DNA from: Pseudomonas tolaasii NCPPB 2192
GTDB taxonomy: Bacteria; Pseudomonadota; Gammaproteobacteria; Pseudomonadales; Pseudomonadaceae
Length of the DNA stretch: 64,000 bases
Direction of reading: 5' to 3'
Assembly: GCF_002813445.1 (NCBI RefSeq)
Contig: NZ_PHHD01000001.1
Coordinates: 2,666,001 to 2,730,000 of the forward strand
Position 1 is the stretch's first letter. Every line of letters starts with the position of its first letter. The translations under genes and the position numbers were made by a program. This document shows, piece by piece, positions 41,035-49,411 of this stretch. The notes below the pieces were generated by a model. It was given only the letters and a program-made list of their open reading frames with translations, had not been told where the DNA came from and did no database searches.

Positions 41035-41126
41035 GAAGGGCGGTCCTGAGAAGGAAGGATCAAGGTGGCTTTCCTTCTCTGTCACGCGAGGGGGGGAAAA
41101 CGGCTCACGATTGTTGAAACTATTTT

Positions 41127-42068
41127 TCAGACGCGTGCCTGAACGGTCACCCAGTAGCGTGTGAAACGTCGCACCTTGACCGGCAAACTCACTTCCAGCA
41201 GGTCCAGAATGCGCTCGCTGTCGTCCAGCGGGTAACTGCCGGACAGCAACAGGCTGGCCACTTGCGGGTCGCAATTGAGCTGGCCACGGCGATAGCGGCC
41301 CAGTTCAATAAGAAAGTCGTCCAGGCGCATGTGCGCGGCCACCAGCATGCCGTCGGCCCAGGCGCCGCTGTTGGCGTCGGTGGGGCGCGGCGTGTCCCAG
41401 CCCTTGCGGGTGAAGTTGACTTGGCGCGATGCTTCGACGCTCAGCGGCAGGCCGCTATAACTGTTGGGCATCACCTCCACATGGCCATCGAAAACCGCCA
41501 GTTGGGTGTGGTCATTGAACTGGCGCACGTTCAGCCGCGCCGCCTGGCTTGTGAGCAAACCCTGGCCGGTAAGCACTTTCAACGGTTCCTGGCCTGCGCG
41601 GGCGGTCAGCAGGATTTCGCCTTCGAGCAGGCGGATCAAACGCTGCCGGCCATCGAAATGCACATCGACGGCACTGCCGGTATTGAGCTGCAACTGGCTG
41701 CCATCGGCCAGTTGCACCTTGCGGCGCTGGCCGACGGGGCTGCGGTAGTCGGCGGTCAGCGGCGGCAGAATATGTTGCTGGCGCAGGCCCCAGGCAGCCG
41801 CCGAACCGGCGCCGAGGACAAGCAGCAGTTTCAGCGCCTGGCGACGGCTGCTGGATGTCGGCGCGTTCAGTGCGGCATGCGCGAGCGGCGAAGGCATGCC
41901 GCGCAGGCGCTGGTTGACGCGCTGGATATGGTCCCACGCCCGCTGGTGTTCACTGTGGGCATTCAGCCATTGCTGCCAGGCAGCCTGCTGACGCGGGTTG
42001 AGTGCGCCTTGCTGCATTTCCATCAGCCAGTGCACGGCTTGTTCGGCCACCTGCGTCGAAAAGTTCAT
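41127..42068 (-). CDS. fecR: FecR-type anti-sigma regulator
   Basis: This 313-residue protein has a cytoplasmic N-terminus (about 1-75; AVHWLMEMQQGALNPRQQAAWQQWL, the DUF4880/FecR N region), a single membrane segment (about 78-98) and a periplasmic FecR domain (about 105-310; DYRSPVGQRRKVQLADGSQ, LNTGSAVDVHF). It carries the signal from FecA to FecI. Its start overlaps the fecI stop by four bases. Confidence 0.92.
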   Translation of the reverse strand: MNFSTQVAEQAVHWLMEMQQGALNPRQQAAWQQWLNAHSEHQRAWDHIQRVNQRLRGMPSPLAHAALNAPTSSSRRQALKLLLVLGAGSAAAWGLRQQHILPPLTADYRSPVGQRRKVQLADGSQLQLNTGSAVDVHFDGRQRLIRLLEGEILLTARAGQEPLKVLTGQGLLTSQAARLNVRQFNDHTQLAVFDGHVEVMPNSYSGLPLSVEASRQVNFTRKGWDTPRPTDANSGAWADGMLVAAHMRLDDFLIELGRYRRGQLNCDPQVASLLLSGSYPLDDSERILDLLEVSLPVKVRRFTRYWVTVQARV

Positions 42069-42655
42069 AGGGCGAAGTAGCAGCGCATGGCCGCTTTGTT
42101 CAGGTGGCGTTTGACCGTGGCGATGGAGATGCCCAGTTCCGCGCCGATTTGCGCGTAGGTCAGGCCGTCGAGCTGGGCCAGCAGGAATGCACGTTTAACC
42201 TGCACGGGCAGGCCGTCGAGCAGTTGGTCGAGTTCCATCAGGGTTTGCAGGATGATCGCGCGTTCTTCTTCCGACGGCGCCACGTGTTCGGGCATTTGCG
42301 CCAGGGCATCGAGGTAGGCGCGTTCGAGGTCCTGGCGCCGGTAGAAGTTGAACAGCACGCGCTTGGCGACGGTGGTGAGGAAGGCGCGCGGTTCGATCAG
42401 CGTCGGCGTTTCACGCGCGGTGAGCACGCGCACGAAGGTGTCCTGAGCCAGGTCTGCCGCGCTTTCCGGGCAGCCGAGCTTGCGTCGCAACCAGCCGGTG
42501 AGCCAGTGGTGATGGTCCTGATACAAGACTTCGACGGTGTGTGACGGCTGCAACGCGAACACTCCATAAGCATCGGCATGCTTTAGAGAACAAGAATTGT
42601 TCGCATTGTAGGGCGCCCGATACACTTCGGCAATCCGCGCGGGCAGGTGATTCAT
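42065..42655 (-). CDS. fecI: FecI-type ECF sigma factor
   Basis: This 196-residue ECF sigma factor has region 2 (about 45-110; YQDHHHWLTGWLRRKLGCPE, AADLAQDTFVRVL) and region 4 (about 145-195; LAQLDGLTYAQIGAELGISI, ATVKRHLNKA). It directs transcription of fecA in this arrangement. I chose the ATG at 42655; the frame is open to 42742. A Fur-box-like site lies 19 bases upstream, so iron starvation probably switches on fecIR. Confidence 0.92.
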   Translation of the reverse strand: MNHLPARIAEVYRAPYNANNSCSLKHADAYGVFALQPSHTVEVLYQDHHHWLTGWLRRKLGCPESAADLAQDTFVRVLTARETPTLIEPRAFLTTVAKRVLFNFYRRQDLERAYLDALAQMPEHVAPSEEERAIILQTLMELDQLLDGLPVQVKRAFLLAQLDGLTYAQIGAELGISIATVKRHLNKAAMRCYFAL

Positions 42656-42673
42656 CCGTTCTCTTTTGCTTAT

Positions 42674-42692
42674 GAGAATATTTATCATTAAT
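42674..42692. promoter_or_regulatory. Fur-box-like site between fecI and the DUF3649 gene
   Basis: On the minus strand the 19 bases ATTAATGATAAATATTCTC match the Fur consensus GATAATGATAATCATTATC at about 14 of 19 positions. The site sits between two divergent iron-uptake units and could repress both. Confidence 0.7.
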
Positions 42693-42723
42693 ATTGCGCG
42701 CTGATGAATCTGGCGCTTCCCGC

Positions 42724-43026
42724 ATGAAAAGCACAACCTCACTTCCCGTCGCTTACCGCCTCGCCGTCACGTCTCGCGTGCTGGCGGCTGTGGTCGGCGG
42801 CTATTTGATGGCGTCGCTGGCTGCCGTCTGCCTGGCGCTGTGGCTGCCCACGTCGCGTGCCGACGCGGTGATCACCGGGATGATGAGTTCATTTGTGTTC
42901 TACCTGCTCGCGGTCATCTGGTGCTTCGCCTGCCGCACGGCGTGGCGCGCCTGGTGTGGCGTGATGCTGCCCAGCGCAGTGTTCGCGACCCTGGCGGGTG
43001 TGGGTTTCTGGATGGCGCGCACATGA
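42724..43026 (+). CDS. DUF3649 membrane protein
   Basis: This 100-residue protein has about three hydrophobic segments (about 16-35, 45-65, 75-95) and belongs to DUF3649, a small family found beside PepSY-domain proteins in siderophore loci. Its ATG at 42724 follows a short leader with GCGCTTCCCGC. The stop overlaps the start of the PepSY gene by four bases (ATGA). The role is not known; the constant partnership suggests a subunit or assembly factor for the PepSY protein. Confidence 0.82.
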   Translation: MKSTTSLPVAYRLAVTSRVLAAVVGGYLMASLAAVCLALWLPTSRADAVITGMMSSFVFYLLAVIWCFACRTAWRAWCGVMLPSAVFATLAGVGFWMART

Positions 43027-44597
43027 AAGAGGGTTTCCGCCAGGCGATGGCCTGGTTGCACACCTGGGCCGGCCTGATTTTCGGCTGGCTGCTGTTTGCG
43101 ATTTTCCTGACGGGCACCTTGTCCTATTTCAAGGATGAAATTACCCACTGGATGCAACCCGAAGTGCAGGCCCATCCATTGGACGACGCACGCAGTCTTG
43201 CCGCCGCCCAGGCCTATTTGCAGCAACAGGCACCCACTGCCGCACGCTGGTTTATCAGCTTGCCGGACAGCCGCGAACCCGGCCTGTCGGTGATGTGGCA
43301 AGACAGGATCGACCCCGGCAAACGCGGCAATTTCGTCGAAAAAATCATCGACCCTGCCACAAGCCAACCCGTACAGACCCGCGAAAGCATGGGCGGCGAC
43401 TTCTTCTACCGCTTTCACTTCCAGCTACAAATGCCCTACCCGTGGGGCCGCTGGTTATCGACCATCGCCGCCATGGTGATGTTCGTCGCGCTGATCACCG
43501 GCATCATCACCCACAAAAAAATCTTCAAGGACTTCTTCACCTTCCGCCCCCGCAAAGGCCAGCGTTCCTGGCTCGACGGGCATAACGCGGTGGGTGTGCT
43601 GGTGCTGCCGTTTCACCTGATGATCACCTACAGCAGCCTGGTTATCTTCATGAATATGGTGATGCCTGCGCCGATCACTGCGGCTTATGGCGGCGACAAC
43701 CGGGCCTTTTTCAATGAAGTGTTCCCCACGACCAATAACCCGCCAGCGCTCGGTCAGCCGGGCGCGTTGCTGCCGTTATTACCGCTCTACGAGCAAGCGC
43801 GTGAGCAGTGGGGCGGTGGGCACGTCGGGCGTTTGGTGGTCAATAACCCAGGCGATGTGAACGCTTCGGTCAATGTTGTGCGCGCCGGTTCCGACCGTGT
43901 AGTGCATGATTTTGGCAGTACCGTCTCCTTCAATGGCCACACCGGCGAGTTGCTGCGGGTCAGCGCAGAGCAGTCGTTGCCCGCCGCAATCGGCGGCAGT
44001 TTCTACGGCCTGCACATGGGGCATTTCGCCGGGCCGGTACTGCGCTGGCTGTACTTCATTTGCGGGTTGGCGGGCACGGCGATGATCGGCACCGGGCTGG
44101 TGATCTGGCTCGGCAAGCGCCAGCTCAAGCATGCAAAAACCTCGGTGATGCCGTTTGAGTTGCGCCTGGTGGAGGTGCTGAACATCGCGAGCATGGCCGG
44201 GCTGATGATCGCAGTTGCTGCCTTCTTCTGGGCCAACCGCCTGCTGCCGGTGAGCTTTGCCGAGCGCTCGTCGTGGGAAGTGGAGTCCTTCTTCATTGCC
44301 TGGGGTTTGAGTTTGCTGCACGCGATGTTGCGGCGCGGGCGCCAGGCCTGGGTCGAGCAATTGAGTGCCGGCGCATTGCTGTTTGTGACGATTCCTCTGC
44401 TCAATGCGCTGACCACCTCGCAACATTTGGGCGTGTCGCTTGCCAAGGGCGATTGGACCATGGCGGGTTTCGACCTGACGTGTTGTGCCAGCGGCCTGTT
44501 TCTCACCTGGGCCGCCTGGAAGATGCAGCATCGCGTTGCGCCGCAAGCCAGGGCCGCCCGCGCACAGGGCTTGGCCCTCAAGCCGGAGGCCCGCTGA
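43023..44597 (+). CDS. PepSY-associated membrane protein (PiuB-like, iron-regulated)
   Basis: This 524-residue inner-membrane protein has an N-terminal segment (FRQAMAWLHTWAGLIFGWLL) with the histidine typical of the family, a periplasmic PepSY-like part (about 45-190), a central segment with histidines (LDGHNAVGVLVLPFHLMI) and further segments. The paired histidines would fit haem binding and a role as a ferric-siderophore reductase, as proposed for this group. It overlaps DUF3649 and is followed directly by DUF3325. Confidence 0.85.
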   Translation: MKEGFRQAMAWLHTWAGLIFGWLLFAIFLTGTLSYFKDEITHWMQPEVQAHPLDDARSLAAAQAYLQQQAPTAARWFISLPDSREPGLSVMWQDRIDPGKRGNFVEKIIDPATSQPVQTRESMGGDFFYRFHFQLQMPYPWGRWLSTIAAMVMFVALITGIITHKKIFKDFFTFRPRKGQRSWLDGHNAVGVLVLPFHLMITYSSLVIFMNMVMPAPITAAYGGDNRAFFNEVFPTTNNPPALGQPGALLPLLPLYEQAREQWGGGHVGRLVVNNPGDVNASVNVVRAGSDRVVHDFGSTVSFNGHTGELLRVSAEQSLPAAIGGSFYGLHMGHFAGPVLRWLYFICGLAGTAMIGTGLVIWLGKRQLKHAKTSVMPFELRLVEVLNIASMAGLMIAVAAFFWANRLLPVSFAERSSWEVESFFIAWGLSLLHAMLRRGRQAWVEQLSAGALLFVTIPLLNALTTSQHLGVSLAKGDWTMAGFDLTCCASGLFLTWAAWKMQHRVAPQARAARAQGLALKPEAR

Positions 44598-44924
44598 ATG
44601 CTCCTCGCGCTGCTGATGTGCTACTCAGGGTTTGTTGCGTTGTGCCTGTCCACCGACCGTCACCACGGCGAATTGCTGCACAGCAAACCCTCGCCGCGAC
44701 GCCGCCTGGGTTTGCGCGTGGCCGGCTGGCTGTTGCTGACGCTGGCGATCTGGCCGGCCGTCGCCGCCTCCGGTTGGAGCCAGGGGCTGGTGGAGTGGTG
44801 CGCGGTGTTGATGCTCAGCGCGTTGCTGCTGGTGTTGCTGTTGCCGTATCGGCCAAGGTTGGCGTTGATGTTGGCGGGCGTCGGCCTGCTGGCCAGTCCC
44901 GTTGCGGCGTTCGCCTTAGCCTGA
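44598..44924 (+). CDS. DUF3325 membrane protein
   Basis: This 108-residue protein has about three hydrophobic segments (MLLALLMCYSGFVALCLS at the start, WLLLTLAIWPAVAASGW, LLLVLLLPYRPRLALML). It starts immediately after the PepSY stop, and the DUF3649-PepSY-DUF3325 order is a recurring iron-regulated set. The function is unknown. Confidence 0.82.
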   Translation: MLLALLMCYSGFVALCLSTDRHHGELLHSKPSPRRRLGLRVAGWLLLTLAIWPAVAASGWSQGLVEWCAVLMLSALLLVLLLPYRPRLALMLAGVGLLASPVAAFALA

Positions 44925-44931
44925 GCCTCCC

Positions 44932-45510
44932 ATGATGATCAGCACCCCACCGGAACCCCAGGACAGCCCGCACAGTGATGCGGCGGGTGGGCGTGCGCAT
45001 TTCCTGCAGGTGTTTTTGTCCCAGCGTTCGCAGATGGAGGCACTGGTCAGCCGTCGCGTGGGGTGCCGGGCTACGGCGGCCGACCTGGTGCAGGACTTGT
45101 TCCTGCGTTTCTGGCGTCGGCCGTTGGTGCAGGTCGAAGAACTCAGCACTTACCTGCTGCGTTGCGCCGGCAACATTGCCATCGACCATTTGCGCAGCGA
45201 AGGCGCGCGGGTGCGCAGCAACGAAGGCTGGCTGCCGGAGCAGCCAGACAACCAAAGCTCGGAGCCACAGGCCGCGCTCGAAGCGGGCAATGATTTGCGG
45301 CATGTCGAGGCAGCCTTGCGCAGCTTGCCGGAGCGCACGCGGCAGATTTTCCTGCTCAACCGCATTCACGGGCGCAAATACGCTGAAATCGCCAGGGCCA
45401 TGGGGCTGTCCCAAAGTGCCGTGGAAAAACATATGATGCGTGCCCTCGAAGCCTGCAAGGCCAGCCTTCGCGACCCATCGTCCCCACGCACGCCAGGGAA
45501 AGCACCGTGA
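44932..45510 (+). CDS. FecI-like ECF sigma factor
   Basis: This 192-residue ECF sigma factor has region 2 (about 28-95; MEALVSRRVGCRATAADLVQ, DLFLRFWRRPL) and region 4 (about 125-180; LPERTRQIFLLNRIHGRKYA, EIARAMGLSQSAVEKHMMRA). Two ATG codons are adjacent (44932 and 44935). It is followed by its FecR-type partner with a four-base overlap. It belongs to the iron-starvation sigma group and should direct the receptor at 46674. Confidence 0.92.
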   Translation: MMISTPPEPQDSPHSDAAGGRAHFLQVFLSQRSQMEALVSRRVGCRATAADLVQDLFLRFWRRPLVQVEELSTYLLRCAGNIAIDHLRSEGARVRSNEGWLPEQPDNQSSEPQAALEAGNDLRHVEAALRSLPERTRQIFLLNRIHGRKYAEIARAMGLSQSAVEKHMMRALEACKASLRDPSSPRTPGKAP

Positions 45511-46484
45511 ACGTCACCCCAACGCCCGCCCAGGAACAGGCCGCGCTCGACTGGCTGAGCCTGCTGCATGATCAGCCAAGCAGCCGCGACCAGGCCACGT
45601 TCAGCCGCTGGCTGCGGGCCGACCCTGCGCACGTCGAGGCCTATGCCCAGGCCCAGGTCGTGTGGGAAATGAGTGAAGTACCGGCGCGCAAGCTGGCGGA
45701 CGAAGAGGCGCTGGTGTTGCAGGGTTACCTCAACGCGATGACCACGCCCAGGCGCACACGCGCCGTGCGCTGGAGCGGCGCCCTGGCCATGGCCGCGTGC
45801 CTGGTGCTGATGGTGTCGATGGGTGCCGGTTGGCAGCCGTCGCGCTGGGTCGATGATTTCGGCGCCGATTACGTGACGGCGCCGGGCGAGATCAAAACCG
45901 TCACCCTGGCCGATCAATCCCAGGTCACGCTGGATGCCGACAGCGCCATCGCCGTGGATTTCAGCCATGGCGAACGGCACATCCGCTTGCGCCGTGGCGC
46001 AGGCTTTTTCAGCGTGACCCACACCGGTCAGCCGTTTGTGGTTGAAGCGGGCAGTGGTGAGGCGCGGGTGCTGGGTACGCAGTTCGAAGTGCGCCTGCAA
46101 CCGGCCGGCGCCCAGGTGACGGTGCTGTCCGGCCGCGTAGGCGTGACGCCCTCCAAACAAGGCCCGCAGCAAATTCTGACGGCAGGCCAGCAAGTGGCCT
46201 ACGCCGAAGGTGTGGCCGACGCCCTGCACCCAGTCGACAGCGAGTCGCGTCTGGCCTGGCGTGACGGCTGGCTGAATTACTACAAGGCGCCGCTGGCGGA
46301 TGTGGTCCAGGATTTGCGCCGCTACTACCCGGGGCGCATCCTGCTGCTGAATGACGACATGGCGGCCAAACGCGTGAGCGGCAGCTTCCCCAGCAAAGAC
46401 CCGCAGGCGGTGCTCAATGCGCTGCAGGCCGTATTGGGCTTCGAGCAGCACAGCCTGTTGGGGCGGATGATTGTGTTGCGTTAG
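45507..46484 (+). CDS. FecR-family anti-sigma regulator
   Basis: This 325-residue protein has an N-terminal cytoplasmic part (AALDWLSLLHDQPSSRDQAT, FSRWLRADPAHVEAYAQ), a membrane segment (about 91-107; ALAMAACLVLMVSMGAG) and a periplasmic FecR domain (DYVTAPGEIKTVTLADQSQ, TLDADSAIAVDF) with a C-terminal STN-like fold (about 255-325; PLADVVQDLRRYYPGRILLL, VSGSFPSKDPQAVLNALQAV). The start is GTG at 45507. Confidence 0.9.
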   Translation: MNVTPTPAQEQAALDWLSLLHDQPSSRDQATFSRWLRADPAHVEAYAQAQVVWEMSEVPARKLADEEALVLQGYLNAMTTPRRTRAVRWSGALAMAACLVLMVSMGAGWQPSRWVDDFGADYVTAPGEIKTVTLADQSQVTLDADSAIAVDFSHGERHIRLRRGAGFFSVTHTGQPFVVEAGSGEARVLGTQFEVRLQPAGAQVTVLSGRVGVTPSKQGPQQILTAGQQVAYAEGVADALHPVDSESRLAWRDGWLNYYKAPLADVVQDLRRYYPGRILLLNDDMAAKRVSGSFPSKDPQAVLNALQAVLGFEQHSLLGRMIVLR

Positions 46485-46673
46485 ACACAAACACCCGCGC
46501 GCCATCACCGAACCTTCATCGCAATTACCCCAACCTGTCACCAAACGGTTACACGTGCCGTGGATCATCCCCGGATTCCTGAGCAACTGGTCAGGAAGAC
46601 AAGCGTCGCCTGCCAGATCAGCCCCGACGCAACTGCCGCATACAACAGAGCAACGTCAGTAAGGGATCTACAC

Positions 46674-48914
46674 GTGAACTACAACAATCTTTATGCCCTG
46701 CTTTTAGCATCGGGCCTGGGTGGCTTTGCGCCGCTGGTTTTGGCGGACGAAGCGCAAGACGTGGGTTCGGTGAATATCGCCGGAGAGCAGACCCTGGGCA
46801 ACGGCCACATGATTCGTGAAGAAAGTGCCAAGGCGCGGTCAACGGTGACCAAGGAAGCCATGGACGAAATGTCGGCAACCGCCAATGCCATCGACAAGCT
46901 CAAATACACGCCCGGTATCAACGTCTCCAGCGACGACGCCAGTGGTACCAGCGGCACCAACTTCACCATGCGTGGCATGAGTTCCGACCAGGTTGGGGTG
47001 TCTGTCGATGGTGTGCCGATCAACGATTCGGGCAACTACAGCGTCTATTCAAACCAGCTGGGCGACCCGGAAAACCTTGCCGAAGTATTTGCCACCCAAG
47101 GCTCTTCCGAAGCGGACGGCCCGCACATCGGTTCGAGCGGCGGCAACATCGGCATGATTACCGTCAGGCCGACGAAAGAGGCGGGGTTGTTCGCCAAGCA
47201 GACCGTCGGGGCCAATGCCCTGCGCAAAACCTTTGTGCGAGCCAATACCGGCGATTTCGGCGGGCTCAAGACGTGGGTGTCGGCCTCTCACCTGGAAGGT
47301 GACAAATGGCGCGGCAAGGGCACGCTGCGCAGCGACAAGGTGGAGTGGAGCAGCCTGTTTGAAGACGACAACGGCAACTCCACGCTGGCCACCGTCAAAT
47401 ACAACCACCAGGAAAACTACAACTACAACAGCCTGAGCAAGGCGCAGTTCGAGAACGAAGGGCGGCGCAAGGATTACTCGGAAACGCCGGTGTATAAATC
47501 CGGTTTGCTGTCGGCGTCGTACAAGCTCAATCGCAACCCGTTCGAAAGCGTCAACGCCACACTGACCCAGCGCTGGCGCCTGCAGGACAACCTGGCGCTG
47601 ACGGTAACACCCTATTACTACTGGGCCAATGGCGGCAGTTTCAGCGGCCAGACCGCTTCCAGCCTGGGGCCCAAATCCGACAAGGCCGGTAATTACGACC
47701 TGAGCAATTTAAAGTCGGCCAACTACTACCGCCCGTCGTGGACCGAGACGTGGCGCTCGGGTGTCACCACCAAAATGAGATGGGACATCAACGAAGCGCA
47801 CAGCCTGGATTACGGCTACTGGTATGAGCGCGCGCGCCAGCGCCAGACGCAGCCCTTTATCGGTATCAACAGCGAAGGTGCTCCCGACGATGTCTGGGGC
47901 GACTACAACAGCGGCGGGCAAGTGGTCGACAAGAATGGCGCAACGGTTCAGGGCCGCCATTACTACACCGTCACCCCGTCACAGAAAATCTGGGTGCAGG
48001 ACACCTGGCAAGCCACGCCGGACCTGAGTTTCAACGGTGGCGTGGCGTACCAGTATGTCGAGCGTGACGGCAATAACCTCGGCAGCCTGTACGACAAGCC
48101 GGAAAAACGTAACACCCGTTACCACCAATTCCTGCCGAGCTTCAGTGCCAAATACCAGGTGGACGAGAGCAACCAGGCGTTCTACAACGTCACGCGCAAC
48201 ATGCGTACGCCGCCGAACTACGTGCTGTACAACAAGGGGGATTCGGTCAGCCTCAAGTCGGAGTTGAGCTGGAACCAGGAACTGGGCTGGCGCTACACCG
48301 AAGACGACATGACGCTGAGTGCGACGCTGTTCTACCTAAGCTTCAAGGACCGCCAGGTATCGACCACTGACGCTGCCGGCGATTACATGGTGCTCAACGT
48401 GGGCAGCGTTGAAAACAAAGGCCTGGAACTGGAGTGGAGCGGCCTGCTGCCGCACAACTTCAACTATTACGCTTCCTACACCTATACCCAGTCTGAACAG
48501 CAGGACAACCTGTTGAACAAGAATGTGCTGTTGCCGACCTCGGGCAAGCAATTGGCCAACGTGCCGGAAAACATGTTCAACCTGGTGTTCGGGTACGACG
48601 ATGCGCGCTTCTACGGCAACATCGCGGGCAAGTACGTCGGCAGTTTTTACGGGGATTTGACCAACGACGAAAAAATCTCCGGGCGTACGGTGTTTGACCT
48701 GAATGCGGGTATTTATCTGCCGGTGGACAAGAAGGTGGTCAAGTCGGCAGCGTTGCGGTTTTCGATGCTCAACGTGTTCGACAAGCAGTACCTGAGCTCG
48801 GCGCGCACGGTAGCCTTCAACTCGGCGCCGGTGGGCGGTTTGGCGCCGAGTACGGCGTACTACAACGTGGGTGAAGAGCGCACGGCGATGGTGTCGCTGG
48901 AGGCCAACTTCTAG
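46674..48914 (+). CDS. TonB-dependent receptor without an N-terminal signalling domain
   Basis: This 746-residue outer-membrane receptor has a signal peptide ending near VLADE (about residue 24). Almost directly after it comes the plug (about 50-180; IDKLKYTPGINVSSDDASG, FTMRGMSSDQVGVSVDGVPI), then a barrel ending in TAMVSLEANF. No STN domain lies between. It follows a sigma/anti-sigma pair, which normally goes with an STN-bearing receptor. I chose the GTG at 46674, preceded by AAGGGA, over the long open frame from 46560. The 189-base gap before it holds nothing else. The substrate is unknown. Confidence 0.88.
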   Translation: MNYNNLYALLLASGLGGFAPLVLADEAQDVGSVNIAGEQTLGNGHMIREESAKARSTVTKEAMDEMSATANAIDKLKYTPGINVSSDDASGTSGTNFTMRGMSSDQVGVSVDGVPINDSGNYSVYSNQLGDPENLAEVFATQGSSEADGPHIGSSGGNIGMITVRPTKEAGLFAKQTVGANALRKTFVRANTGDFGGLKTWVSASHLEGDKWRGKGTLRSDKVEWSSLFEDDNGNSTLATVKYNHQENYNYNSLSKAQFENEGRRKDYSETPVYKSGLLSASYKLNRNPFESVNATLTQRWRLQDNLALTVTPYYYWANGGSFSGQTASSLGPKSDKAGNYDLSNLKSANYYRPSWTETWRSGVTTKMRWDINEAHSLDYGYWYERARQRQTQPFIGINSEGAPDDVWGDYNSGGQVVDKNGATVQGRHYYTVTPSQKIWVQDTWQATPDLSFNGGVAYQYVERDGNNLGSLYDKPEKRNTRYHQFLPSFSAKYQVDESNQAFYNVTRNMRTPPNYVLYNKGDSVSLKSELSWNQELGWRYTEDDMTLSATLFYLSFKDRQVSTTDAAGDYMVLNVGSVENKGLELEWSGLLPHNFNYYASYTYTQSEQQDNLLNKNVLLPTSGKQLANVPENMFNLVFGYDDARFYGNIAGKYVGSFYGDLTNDEKISGRTVFDLNAGIYLPVDKKVVKSAALRFSMLNVFDKQYLSSARTVAFNSAPVGGLAPSTAYYNVGEERTAMVSLEANF

Positions 48915-48933
48915 GTCTGTCCCAGGGCTAAAG

Positions 48934-49035
48934 GTGGGAGCTGGCTTGTGTGGGAGCTGGCTTGCCTGCGATTGCATCACCGCGGTGTAGCTGAAACACC
49001 GAGGTGCCCGCATCGCAGGCAAGCCAGCTCCCACA
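48934..49035. repeat. REP-type inverted repeat pair with an extra half copy
   Basis: Perfect 24-base arms at 48949-48972 and 49012-49035 carry GTGGGAGCTGGCTTGCC. A partial copy GTGGGAGCTGGCTT (48934-48947) is repeated in tandem just before the first arm. It lies between the receptor gene and the 3' end of the glutaredoxin gene. Confidence 0.9.
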
Positions 49036-49060
49036 AAGGTCAGCTCCTACAGCGTTTGGG

Positions 49061-49411
49061 TTACTTCAACGCCGCCATGATTGCGTCGGGGTTGTAGTCG
49101 CGAATCAGGGTGCCGTTGACGTCCACAAACGGAATTCCGCCCCCGCCCAGCGCTTCATAGGCCTTACGCGCCTGGGCGTCCTTCTCGATGTCGAACGCCT
49201 GGTACGGAATGCCTTTCTGGTCCAGAAAACGGCGGATCTGCTTGCAGTAGCCGCACCACTCGGTGGAGTAGAGCGTCACGCGCGCCGAAATACGCACTTG
49301 CTCTGAAACCACCTGGGAGGGGTTGAACAGCCGCTCGATCTTGCCCCAGTTCTGGAAAATCACCACCACCAGCAACACCAGCAGGACTTTCTTGAACACC
49401 CCGCCCAGCAT
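49061..49411 (-). CDS. Membrane-anchored glutaredoxin-family protein
   Basis: This 116-residue protein has an N-terminal hydrophobic segment (about 8-20; KVLLVLLVVVIFQNW) followed by a glutaredoxin/thioredoxin-like domain (about 43-115). The redox motif is CGYC at C53-C56 in STEWCGYCKQIRRF, with GGGGIPFVDVNG as the cis-proline part. It would reduce disulphides at the inner membrane; the side it faces is not clear. It overlaps the yejK stop by one codon (ATGA), so it is translated with it. Confidence 0.87.
   Translation of the reverse strand: MLGGVFKKVLLVLLVVVIFQNWGKIERLFNPSQVVSEQVRISARVTLYSTEWCGYCKQIRRFLDQKGIPYQAFDIEKDAQARKAYEALGGGGIPFVDVNGTLIRDYNPDAIMAALK

Noticed and set aside
38617..41049. 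Open frame of 810 codons on the plus strand opposite fecA
   Set aside because: Shadow of fecA; it also runs through a REP element, which real genes here avoid.
41035..41274. N-terminal extension of fecA
   Set aside because: It reads through the fecR-fecA gap and part of fecR, and it would place the signal peptide some 80 residues inside the protein.
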